From Polyrhizophydium stewartii (Eukaryota > Chytridiomycota > Chytridiomycetes > Rhizophydiales): a DNA stretch of 13,968 nucleotides. The notes below the pieces were generated by a model. It searched no databases. It was not told the origin of the DNA and was given only the letters and a program-made list of their open reading frames with translations. Shown in pieces: positions 1-8,463 of the stretch. How positions within the stretch are numbered: position 1 is the stretch's first letter; each line of letters begins with the position of its first letter. A program made the translations under genes and the position numbers. The DNA lies in contig JADGIZ010000418.1 in the NCBI GenBank assembly GCA_027604665.1, forward strand, positions 1 through 13,968, read 5' to 3'.

Positions 1-128
1 CCTCTCACCACACCCTGCCCACGATTCCACCCCTGTCCAAACACAGCCATGCACAAATATAGACTTGTCATCCGCCATGCGGCGGGCTTTCTTCATTCCT
101 CGTGCTGGCAAGGCCGGATGTCGAGGTC
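1..128. repeat. Left copy of 128-bp inverted terminal repeat
   Basis: Bases 1-128 match the reverse complement of 13841-13968 with three substitutions (left positions 78, 89 and 106) and no gaps. The match stops 3 bp before the stop codon of the neighbouring thioesterase gene. Read inward, one frame is open, but all three differences between copies change an amino acid in it, so that frame is probably not coding. Read outward (minus strand here), all differences lie upstream of an ATG shared by both copies, and the stretch contains an AATGAAGA core also found upstream of the zinc-finger gene. It may therefore be the 5' end of a repeated gene family that runs off both ends. That is inference. 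Confidence 0.9.
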
Positions 129-131
129 AGC

Positions 132-1260
<1,129 letters not shown>

Positions 1261-1369
1261 CGCGAACCTCGATGCACGAAACAAAGGCAAGTTGCTGTAT
1301 TGGGCCAGAGACCGTGGCCTGGCCCCGGGATACAGATGCAGATGAGAGACACGAGTGCGTGGTCACGCT

Positions 1370-2817
1370 TCACCGCGGCACGACGGCGCTTGCCACGGGA
1401 GCCCAACGCAGCACAAGCCGCAGCGCAACACCCCAGAACACACCCATCACGGCGCCGCCCAGATGAGACGCCGCCTGCCCGCTCGCGCCGCCAAAGGACG
1501 AGTACCAGTAGTAGTCGATCGCTACGATGCCTGCGACGCCGACCCATGCAGGAAGACCCAGCAGCAGGCGCACCGGCGTGAGCGGGAACATGGTCGTGAA
1601 CGCCGTCGTGATGGCCGCCGCCACGCCGCTGGCGTTGAACTGCGGCGCGAACACCGAGCTGATGCTGGTGCGTCGGAATGCAGGGGTTTCGCCGAGCTCC
1701 TCCGAGTACCGCCGCTTGCGGAGCTCGTGATCTATGATGGCCGCGGCGGATCCGGCGACGCCCGACACGATCGAGAGCAGAACCGTCATGGGTCCACCAA
1801 AGATCTCGACCACCTACGTTGCGGGGCCGTCAGCCAGCGGCGAGCGCAGCATCGTGGAGGCTCGTGGCACGCACCGGCCTGACAAGCAGCAAGATCCACA
1901 TCAAGTTCAGGGCCAGATCTGCACAGCCGCGTGGTCAAGCGGGTGTCAGCCAGGGCGGCCGCAGCGAACATCGGAGCTCGCGATTGACCCCGGCCGCACC
2001 AAATACATCCTGGTGGCTGAAGCTCGCGGTGAGCATCGTCCACCATCGGCGGCACTCGATCACGCCGTGGTAGCTGACCGTGAAGTGGTCGCGCATCCAC
2101 TTGAGCATCGATGGATCGCCTTTCTTGTCCAGCCAGATGGCGTACTGCCACATCACGTACACTGAAGCCCACGCAACGGCACAGTTTGGTGAACCATGCC
2201 CGTTGCCATCCATCGTGCGAGCGATTGATGAGGCGACTGTCAGCCAGGCGGGCGGAACCAACGAGTTGGTGGCAGGGGCGGCGACGGAGCGCACCAGCCA
2301 GATTCGTGCCGAACAGGAACAGCAGCGTCAACCACAGGCTGCGCAGGTCGCCCGGGTCCATGCGGGTGGAGGGTGTGTACACGCCCGTGTCCTCGCGCAG
2401 CTGCTGCAATGTCGACTCGTGGGTGAAGCGCTTCTGGACCATGTTGTGGGTCGCAGTCGCCTTGCCGGCCCAGAGCCGCAGGCCGACTGCGCCGGCGTGC
2501 AGGCCCGGTGCCGAGCTGTGTGTCGGCGCAGCAGCCGTGAGAACCAGCGAGGCCAGCGAGTGCTGCGGCGCATGCATGCTCTGCGCAGCGCGGACGCCGG
2601 CGAGCGCTGCAGCCGCCGCCGCGGGCGTGCGGGTCGTCGCCGAGGCGAGCAGCGAGCGCGACGGCAGCACGCCGCGCGGGGCGGCAGCGGGCGTCTGGCG
2701 AGCACAGGCGGTCGAGAGGGCGGCGGCGCCGCCGCATGCGCTGCGGAGGGCCGCCGAGGGCGAGCGGGCTGCGACGCAGGCGGCCGCGAGCCCAATGAGG
2801 TTGCGTGATGCACGCAT
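1370..2817 (-). CDS. PARL/Pcp1-like rhomboid protease paralogue, divergent active-site motifs
   Basis: Four exons (2295-2817, 2000-2161, 1875-1918, 1370-1813) encode 390 aa. Rhomboids are intramembrane serine proteases; the PARL/Pcp1 type acts in the mitochondrial inner membrane. The first ~116 residues are an Ala/Arg/Ser-rich presumed mitochondrial presequence, followed by several hydrophobic helices, a GRWWT-like RRWWTMLT loop and SFSHQD. Ser305 lies in NASG (usually G-x-S-G) and His360 in ASHLGG. In the family HxxxN oxyanion motif the His position is Asp229 (DLALN), with Asn233 kept. That codon is split by intron 2 and begins with G instead of C. Intron positions and phases match the upstream paralogue within one codon, and exon 3 is 44 nt in both. 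Intron 1 is 133 bp with a distant branch point; its acceptor at 2162 is the first usable AG. It may have altered specificity or reduced activity, but both catalytic residues remain. Confidence 0.88.
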
Positions 2818-2843
2818 CTGGGGGAAACCTCATTCATTTCCGA
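2468..2843 (-). repeat. Duplicated promoter-plus-leader segment, copy 1
   Basis: About 376 bp nearly identical to 3936-4305. I count roughly 8 substitutions and one 6-nt gap. It covers the upstream motif, the start codon and about 116 codons of the presequence of the downstream rhomboid. Similarity ends abruptly inside exon 1. The rest of the two proteins is only distantly similar, so this segment has a different, more recent history from the genes it belongs to. Confidence 0.93.
2822..2838 (-). promoter_or_regulatory. AATGAATGAGGTTTCCC upstream motif (rhomboid 1)
   Basis: On the minus strand this motif ends about 4 nt before the ATG at 2817, within the 52-bp gap after the upstream rhomboid. 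A near-identical motif precedes the other rhomboid and a related one precedes the zinc-finger gene. It could be a core promoter/initiator element. It ends in CCCCAG directly before ATG, so a 3' splice site for a 5' leader intron is also possible. Confidence 0.45.
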
Positions 2844-2869
2844 ACCCAGCCAGCAAGTTGGTGGCGGGC

Positions 2870-4279
2870 TCACAGCACGCGGAAGCGGGTCTTGAGCAGC
2901 CACCAGATCAGGCCGCCCGCAGCGCCGCCGACGTGGTTGGCAGCGTCGACGCGGCCGCCCCTGTTCGTGTAGGACCGGTAGATGTCGTATGCGACGTAGA
3001 GGCCGATGCCGACAGCAGCCGGCATCGGAACAAAGAAGAACATAGTAATCTGAGCCCGCGGGTACATTGCTGCGAATAGGACCGTTGTGCCAGTGACGGC
3101 TCCGCTGGCGCCAATAGAACCAATCGAATTCTTCAGAGGCGCTCGTTCGCCATAGAGGCCAGAGAGCTGCGTGTTGTTACGGCTGTGGTACCACTCGCGG
3201 TACGCGTTGGTCATCATCGAGACGAGAGCTCCGAGGGTCCCTGAGAACAGGTAAAGCGCAAGGAACTGGCGAGTTCCGATCGTGCTCATGACCTGTGCCA
3301 TTAGTGGTGTTTCAGCACGACGCAAGGGCACCCGCGAGGGCACCTGCGAGAGCTTACAACTGGAGCAAACGAGTGCAGCACAAACATGTTGACACCAATG
3401 TCTGCCGAATCGACGGATGAGTCAGTCCTCAAGATATATCATCGCACACATGTTGATTACAAGCAACACTCACGGATCAGGTCTTTGTGGCTGAACATTG
3501 ACGTGAGGATGGTCCACCAGCGGCCTTGCTCAAAGGCGTTCTGGTAGGACACGACAAAGTTGTTGAGCATCCAGGTGTAATACGACATGTCGCCCTTGGA
3601 TCGAGCCATCCCGATGGCGTATTGCCACATCAGAAGCACTGACCAGCAGGTCGCACGGCCGTCAGCGTGACGTTCCGGCGCGGCGATCGCTGGACCAGCA
3701 CCCACCGGCGATGCAAGCCCAGATCACAGTCCACAGAACTCTGTTCGGGTCCTGGAAAAAGGGCTCGCTGAAGGTCTCCCATTTCGAGTACCAGCCGCCC
3801 TCGCGGTTGACGAATCGCAGGCTGTTGCGGCGCTGCTCGTACGAGCTCCTTTTTTGGATACGCTGCTGGCTGGCCCACCTTTGTCCGGTGGTTCGGCGGG
3901 CAAGGCCTGCGAGAGTCGGTTGGAGGGCGGAGGAAGCCCAGAGCCGCAGGCCGACGGCGTGCAGGCCCGGTGCCGAGCTGTGCGTCGGCGCAGCAGCCGT
4001 GCGAGCCAGCGAGGCCAGCGAGTGCTGCGGCGCATGCATGCTCTGCGCAGCGCGGACGCCGGCGAGCGCTGCAGCCGCCGCCGCGGGTGTGCGGGTCGTC
4101 GCCGAGGCGAGCAGCGAGCGCGACGGCAGCACGCCGCGCGGGGCGGCAGCGGGCGTCTGGCGAGCACAGGCGGTCGAGAGGGCGGCGGCGCCGCCGCATG
4201 CGCCGCGGAGGGCCGCCGAGGGCGAGCGGGCTGCGACGCAGGCGGCCGCGAGCCCAATGAGGTTGCGCGGTGCACGCAT
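2870..4279 (-). CDS. PARL: PARL/Pcp1-type mitochondrial rhomboid protease
   Basis: Four exons (3706-4279, 3474-3638, 3358-3401, 2870-3292) encode 401 aa. The family cleaves transmembrane segments of mitochondrial inner-membrane proteins (for example OPA1/Mgm1 and PINK1 types). All hallmarks are present: GRWWTILTSMFSHKD, HIGVN at residues 247-251 (oxyanion motif), GASG with catalytic Ser324 and NHVGG with catalytic His381, near the C-terminus. The N-terminal ~114 residues form an Ala/Arg/Ser-rich presumed mitochondrial targeting leader shared almost exactly with the downstream paralogue. It is followed by a tryptophan-rich region and an extra N-terminal helix, as in PARL. Introns are 67, 72 and 65 bp; the first two have CTGAC and the third a CTGAA/CTAAT-like branch site. 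Only 52 bp separate its stop from the paralogue's ATG. Identity is confident; the exact substrate is unknown. Confidence 0.93.
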
Positions 4280-4305
4280 CTGAGGGAAACCTCATTCATT
4301 TCCGA
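3936..4305 (-). repeat. Duplicated promoter-plus-leader segment, copy 2
   Basis: About 370 bp, the partner of 2468-2843. It covers the upstream motif, ATG and the presequence of the upstream rhomboid. Identity includes synonymous sites and non-coding bases before the ATG, so it reflects recent copying or gene conversion, not protein constraint. Confidence 0.93.
4282..4300 (-). promoter_or_regulatory. AATGAATGAGGTTTCCCTC upstream motif (rhomboid 2)
   Basis: On the minus strand the motif ends 2 nt before the ATG at 4279 (the intervening bases are AG). It lies in the 69-bp gap between the zinc-finger gene's stop and this start codon. Its repetition before three genes points to a promoter, initiator or 5' leader role. 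The TTTCCCTCAG just before ATG also resembles a 3' splice site. Confidence 0.45.
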
Positions 4306-4348
4306 GTCAAGCCGGCACGCCCGCCGACCCTGGCCACCGGCGAGTAGA

Positions 4349-5268
4349 TCAGCGCCGCCTCGGGCTTCTGCTGTCCCTCCTGCGCCTGTCGGGAGACCGG
4401 CGTTCGCTGCGGTGGCTGTCGCGCCGGTCGTCTCGCCTGTCGTCCCGCCGGTCATCACGCCTGGAGTCTTTGCGATCGGGCGAGCGGTCGTATCTGCGGT
4501 CGTCACGGTCCCTTCGGTCGTCACGGTCCCTGCGGTCGTCGCGCTCGTCTCTGCGGTCGTCGCGGCCCCTTCGGTCGTCGCGGTCGTCTCGGCGGTCGTC
4601 GCGGTCCCTGCGGTCGTCTCTGCGATCGTCGCGGTCTCGGCGCTCAACGCGGCGGTCGTCTCGGCGGTCGTCTCGGCGACGATCGTCACTGTCCTCCTTG
4701 GGGCCCTCGTCCTTTTGTTTGCCCTCTATCATGGACTCGAGCGCAGCCCACCGGCCGTCCTCATCCTCGTCTTCCCCGCCAGCGCCGCCGCCGTCTTTCG
4801 ACTTGCGCTGGCCCGATCCGGCGGAGGGGGCTGGGGCCTTCTTCTTGCGCCGGCCAAAGTCGTCGAACTCGTCGTCCTCTTTGAAGCGCGAGTCGCGGTA
4901 CTCAACGACGTCGTCGCGCTCCTTGAAGCCGCCGCCGCGGCCCTCGCGGTCGCCCATGAGGTCCTGCTTCATGGCTTTGCACTGTCGCCGCGGACGTCAG
5001 CGGTTGGTGCCAGCCTGCGGCAGCACACGGCGACCCGCGAGCCGCACCAGGTTGCAGTGCGTCCGCCGCATCCAGTTCATGTTCCCACACGAGGTGCAGC
5101 GCCAGTCCTGGCGTTGCGGGCAACGTCAGCCGGGCACGTGCGGCCAGAGCAGCCCGCCCCGCTGCACTGCTACGTCGGAGCCGCACAGGCTCGACCCTTC
5201 CCCACATTGCCCCTGTTGCCGCCGCCTGGGCCGGACCTCGCGTCGCCGCCGCCCGAATATCGGTGCAT
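4349..5268 (-). CDS. RanBP2-type zinc-finger protein with Arg/Asp-rich tail (ZRANB2-like)
   Basis: Three exons (5206-5268, 5048-5107, 4349-4981) encode 251 aa. The start is a short Gly-rich segment. A single RanBP2-type zinc finger follows at about residues 22-45, with zinc ligands Cys25, Cys28, Cys39 and Cys42 in the W-x-C-x2-C-x3-N-x6-C-x2-C pattern. The fourth cysteine is reached only after splicing of intron 2. Asn32, Trp33, Arg35, Arg36 and Asn40 match the positions that ZRANB2 fingers use to bind single-stranded RNA containing GGU, so RNA binding is likely. Residues 45-139 are charged and include DEFDDFGRRKKK. Residues 140-251 are nearly all Arg and Asp, ending in SR/SP-type dipeptides, as in splicing-associated proteins. 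ZRANB2 has two fingers and an SR tail; this protein has one finger, so orthology is unsure. Introns are 98 and 66 bp, both with CTGAC. Confidence 0.85.
4433..4687 (-). repeat. Low-complexity Arg/Asp coding repeat
   Basis: An imperfect tandem array built from CGxGAC codons for RDDRRDD-type units, inside the last exon of the zinc-finger gene. The alternating charge resembles the RD domain of NELF-E and other mixed-charge RNA-processing tails. Its regular third bases keep antisense frames open for hundreds of codons, which explains the long spurious reading frames on the plus strand. Confidence 0.85.
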
Positions 5269-5277
5269 GTCGTCGTC

Positions 5278-5297
5278 GAGGGAAACCTCTCTTCATT
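5278..5297 (-). promoter_or_regulatory. AATGAAGAGAGGTTTCCCTC upstream motif (zinc-finger gene)
   Basis: It lies in the 31-bp gap between the DUF5522 gene's stop (5300-5302) and the ATG at 5268. It shares the AATGAA and GAGGTTTCCCTC blocks with both rhomboid upstream motifs, although this gene is unrelated to them. That makes a regulatory role more plausible than simple duplication. AATGAAGAGAG also occurs in both inverted terminal repeats, at 13872-13882 and in the matching part of the left copy. Confidence 0.5.
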
Positions 5298-5299
5298 GC

Positions 5300-5831
5300 T
5301 CACCACGCCGAGTCATCTGCGGGGTCCACCGCAGCCCCCGCATCCTGCTTGTGGCGACGCTGGCGTTCCCGCGCTGCCTTGGCGGCTGCCTTGACCTCGT
5401 CCGGCTTGCCCACGCTCTCGTGGTCGAACGGGCAGTGCCTGCGATCGCCGCCAGAGCGCTTCAGCCGCCATCGAGCCGCGGGCACTGGCCGGTCTGAGAG
5501 CCTACCGGCAGTTGTTCCCACAGCAGTACCCGCGCTCCTTGTGGAAGTGCTCCGTGAACACGAGGTAGCCCGTGTCGGGATCAACGTAAGTCTTGTCTCC
5601 GCTCTGCGGGTTGAGGCATCTCGTCAGCAGCGTCGTCGCCGTGCGCTGGCAACCAGCCGACCCCACCGCGAGGGCGGCCCGGTGCACTGGCTCCCATGGC
5701 TTTTCAGGACCGGGCGGGCGGGACGCCGGGCTGCCTGTGCTGCTCGCGCGGCTGCTGCTCGCCGGCTGCTGCGTCATGCTGCGAAGGACGGACTGGGTAA
5801 GCCTTGTTGCCGCGGCCGAAAGCCTTTGCAT
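5300..5831 (-). CDS. DUF5522-type small CCxxC protein (possibly mitochondrial)
   Basis: Three exons (5667-5831, 5506-5603, 5300-5438) encode 133 aa. The core YVDPDTGYLVFTEHFHKERG followed by YCCGNNCRHCPF matches the DUF5522 family (human C1orf53-like). Function is unknown; the clustered cysteines suggest metal binding. The start at 5831 was chosen because it begins an amphipathic Arg/Ser/Ala segment that looks like a mitochondrial presequence. An in-frame ATG at 5891 would lie inside the 3' end of NDUFAF5, beside its AATAAA. Intron 1 (5604-5666, 63 bp) is in frame and stop-free, so retention would add 21 residues; its GTGGGG donor and GCTGAC branch point argue it is spliced. Intron 2 (5439-5505) must be removed to join NNCR to HCPF. 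The C-terminus is charged and probably disordered. Confidence 0.82.
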
Positions 5832-5898
5832 CCAACGAGGGAAGCCGCACCACGCACACTTGGCCGAGGCAGGCACGCAGAGCTCTCCCATGCGGGGC

Positions 5899-5904
5899 TT
5901 TATT
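5899..5904 (-). terminator. AATAAA polyadenylation signal of NDUFAF5
   Basis: AATAAA on the minus strand, 10 nt after the NDUFAF5 stop codon. Cleavage would be expected around 5870-5890, close to the start of the next gene. It supports a eukaryotic origin and marks the end of the NDUFAF5 transcript. Confidence 0.75.
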
Positions 5905-5914
5905 GCACTGGCAC

Positions 5915-7603
5915 CTACTTCTTCTCGCTGCCGTCTTTGGGCAATGCGTCTTCAGGCGGGGCGATGTTGCCGCCGTTCTGCTCGAGCGTCTTGAACGAGA
6001 TCTCGCCGGAGCCGCGAGCCAGCGGCTGGGGCTGCGATGGGTCTGGCTTCCACCCAATCTTCGCAGCGATGACGGTGTCAGTCGCAGCAGCGCATGTACC
6101 TCGAGCCCCACCGAGCCCCGACTCACCATGTAAATGATCTGGAACGTGGCCGGAATCGTGCCGTCCTCGTTGCCATAGACCGACTTGTACGCCGCGGCCG
6201 CGGCCATGATCACATCGCGCGAGATGGTCGGGCGACTGAGCGCCGAGTCAGATTGTCGGTGTACATCCCAAGACGACACCTTGTTTGACTCACCGCGACA
6301 CAACAGCATTGTTCTCGCCCATTGCGCGAAGGTCGTCCATGAGCTCGATCATCGACGGGTAGTTGACGACAATCTCATCCACGTCGACTGTCCAGCACCA
6401 GCCGCGAGCGTGAGCGCAAGAAGCAGCAAGGCGCGCCGTCACGACGCACCTGTGGTGAGGGCATAGCCAGCGCGCGAGAGCAGGCTGCCAATGTCCCGCA
6501 CATCGGTCATGGGCGAAACGTGCGGCGAGACGCCGCCCTCGCGCTCGATCTCGGCCAGCTGCATCGACGTGCTGCGTAACGTGCCGCGATGGCGAGGTCT
6601 GAGCGAGAGAGTCCACCAGGCCATCATATTCCCATGCGAAGATGCACGCACCGCAGCTCGTAGAGCGTGTCGCCGCCAAATATGCTCGCGATGAAGACTC
6701 CATCGGGCTTGAGCGCATGGCGCGCCTGGATGAGAGCGCCGGTCAGATCGTTCACCCAGTGCAAGCTCAGGTTGCTGACGATGGCATCAAAGGTTTCTGG
6801 CTCAAACGGCAGCGCCTCCTCGTCGCCGACAACGCGTTCGGTCTCGACTGCGGTTGCACGGGGCAGCTGTCAGCGATCTCGATCGGCCAAGGTGGATGCT
6901 TCATCGCGGCTAACCAGAGTACTTGACATCCTTGTCGCGCATCAGCATGCGCTCCGACATGTCCATCTGCACCAGCTTCTTGACGTTTTCCGGCTCGATG
7001 AATTTGATGATGTGGCCGCTCCCCGATCCAAGGTCGAGCACGGTGTTGAATTCACGCCTGATGTCCTGCAGGCCGACATGCGCGTCAGCGGCTCAGGGGC
7101 AGCAACGACACGCGGACATGAGTGTGCAGCTGCGCGTGCTCCAAGGACTTCCGCCGGTTGAAGATATATGTGGGTCGCGGCGGGCTCACCAGGAACCGAT
7201 CGGCGAGCCGGTCGGCAACCTCGTCCTTGAGATAGTCGACGACGCGGCTGTTGGGACCCAAGGCCGCCCGATCCCGCTGCCGTCGCTTGATCTGGCGGTC
7301 GAATATGATCGGAACACCAGCGGCCGGTTTCTTTGGTGCGTCGCCCTGCTGGCCAGCCTGCGGCGTGACCCCGAGGACCGGATCGTGGTGGCCGCACGAG
7401 CTCATGCGCCGGACATTGGTGGGTCGCGACGACGGTGAGGCCGCGGCCGCGAGGGGAATGGCGCGGGCGGGCAGTGTTTGAGCACGGACGGCGGCGCCTA
7501 TGCACCTGGACTGCATGGCGGCCGCGCGGCTCGAGAACAAGGCTGCAGGGACAGCGGCAGCTGGCCGGCGGCCGGCGCGCACGGCGGCAAGACTTGCGAG
7601 CAT
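5915..7603 (-). CDS. NDUFAF5: NDUFAF5, mitochondrial complex I assembly methyltransferase-like protein
   Basis: Seven exons (7190-7603, 6915-7065, 6652-6847, 6450-6571, 6294-6387, 6127-6235, 5915-6058) encode 409 aa. NDUFAF5 works in the mitochondrial matrix early in complex I assembly and is reported to hydroxylate an arginine of NDUFS7, despite a methyltransferase fold. Seen: a long Ala/Arg-rich presequence, [15 protein letters not shown] from residue 101, [19 protein letters not shown]-binding motif [10 protein letters not shown] (147-155), then [57 protein letters not shown] and [20 protein letters not shown]. All six junctions restore this family order with consistent phases. Introns are 58-124 bp; four of the six have CTGAC. 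The start at 7603 lies 32 bp from the divergent prefoldin start. A later in-frame ATG (Met30) is possible but would shorten the presequence. Confidence 0.95.
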
Positions 7604-7635
7604 CCAGGGAAGGTGGGTTTGCCGATCCGATCACA
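7604..7635. promoter_or_regulatory. 32-bp divergent promoter between NDUFAF5 and prefoldin 2
   Basis: Only 32 bp separate the start codons of two divergently transcribed genes. On the minus strand it contains TTCCCT two bases before the NDUFAF5 ATG, the pyrimidine motif seen before several genes here. No TATA box is visible. Promoter or 5' UTR sequence must overlap the opposite gene's first exon, unless one of the true starts lies further inside. Confidence 0.6.
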
Positions 7636-8227
7636 ATGGCCAAGCGACCGAGCGACCAGGAGCTGGTCTCCCAGGTGCGACGTGGGCCGCGCTCTACCCT
7701 GCCCGCCCGCTCGCCCGGGGCTGCAGGCCCTGAAGCACCACCGACAGACGCAGGCAGACGCCTTTGGAAGCGGCCGCAGGCCGGCTGAGCGCTGACAAGC
7801 TGCGGACGCCGTCTCCTCCGCTGTCGGCGCAACCCCGTCGGCGACGGCCAGTTCAACTCGATGAAGCAGGAGCTGCAGGCCATCGCGCAGAAGATCGGCG
7901 AGCTCGAGATGGAGCGCGACGAGCACCAGATGGTCGTCGATACCATCTCGCCACTCGAGGGCGACCGCAAGTGCTTCCGTCTTGTTGGCGGCGTGCTCGT
8001 CGAGCGCACAGTCAAGGACGTGCTGCCGCTGGTCAAGCAGAACATGGAGGGCGTGAGCTGACTGCCTCTTTGGAGGGAGTCTCCACATCAAGGGATTGAG
8101 GCGCTGAGATTACACGCTTGCACAGATCACCAACATCATCAAGCAGCTCGCTCTCAACTACAAGAAGCGCGAGGACGAGCTGGCCGAGTTCCAGAAAAAG
8201 TACAACATCCGGGTCAAGGCGCAGTGA
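7636..8227 (+). CDS. PFDN2: Prefoldin subunit 2
   Basis: Three exons (7636-7674, 7852-8052, 8126-8227) encode 113 aa. Prefoldin is the cytosolic hexameric chaperone that passes unfolded actin and tubulin to the CCT chaperonin; subunit 2 is a beta-type subunit. The signature RKCFRLVGGVLVERTVKDVLP is almost identical to the human protein, flanked by two coiled-coil helices (FNSMKQELQAIAQKIGELE and IKQLALNYKKREDELAEFQKK). The ends are short, giving close to a minimal subunit. Exon 1 encodes only 13 residues. Intron 1 is 177 bp by these coordinates, longer than its neighbours, with GCTGAC about 56 nt before the acceptor and no AG from about 7799 to the acceptor. Intron 2 (73 bp) has a CTGAG-type branch site. 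It is the only plus-strand gene here, divergent from NDUFAF5 and convergent with the metallopeptidase gene. Confidence 0.95.
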
Positions 8228-8463
8228 TGAGCGTGTGCCTCTTGCAAGACATCCTCACCCTTGTCCGCTCGCATGTGCGCGCTGGCAGTTGCGAATCAAC
8301 GAGTTCATTTTGTGAGCTGCCCTGCCAGATGTGACGTCGCATGCGATCAGAGCTCGATGGGCCACGGATGAGAATCAAGACAGAAAGAGATGAGAGAGGG
8401 GTGGAGCCGGCGGCCTGGCAGAGCATCGCCCATGGGATCGCAGCTCGAAGCCAATTAAGTCCG
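8228..8463. other. Convergent 3' intergenic region
   Basis: A 236-bp gap between two convergent stop codons, the longest gap in the window. It must hold the 3' ends of both prefoldin 2 and the M28 peptidase. I see no AATAAA on either strand, only weak candidates such as TTAATT near 8455. No open frame or structured RNA stands out. Confidence 0.6.

Noticed and set aside
4433..4687. CRISPR-like or microsatellite array
   Set aside because: The units are imperfect, codon-phased, lack spacers and are translated as an Arg/Asp tail in the zinc-finger gene.
3854..5497. Long plus-strand open frame (547 codons) across the rhomboid leader and zinc-finger gene
   Set aside because: It is antisense to two genes with clear homology and splice sites. 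It is kept open by GC-rich, repetitive codons such as the Arg/Asp array, and shows no recognisable domain.
4470..6137. Plus-strand open frame of 555 codons, rich in SSRSLRSS
   Set aside because: It is the complement of the Arg/Asp repeat and of NDUFAF5 and DUF5522 exons. The SR-like look comes from reading the RD repeat backwards.
4349..7603. Bacterial operon suggested by short same-strand gaps
   Set aside because: Every gene has spliceosomal introns with CTGAC branch points, and there are AATAAA signals and eukaryote-specific families.
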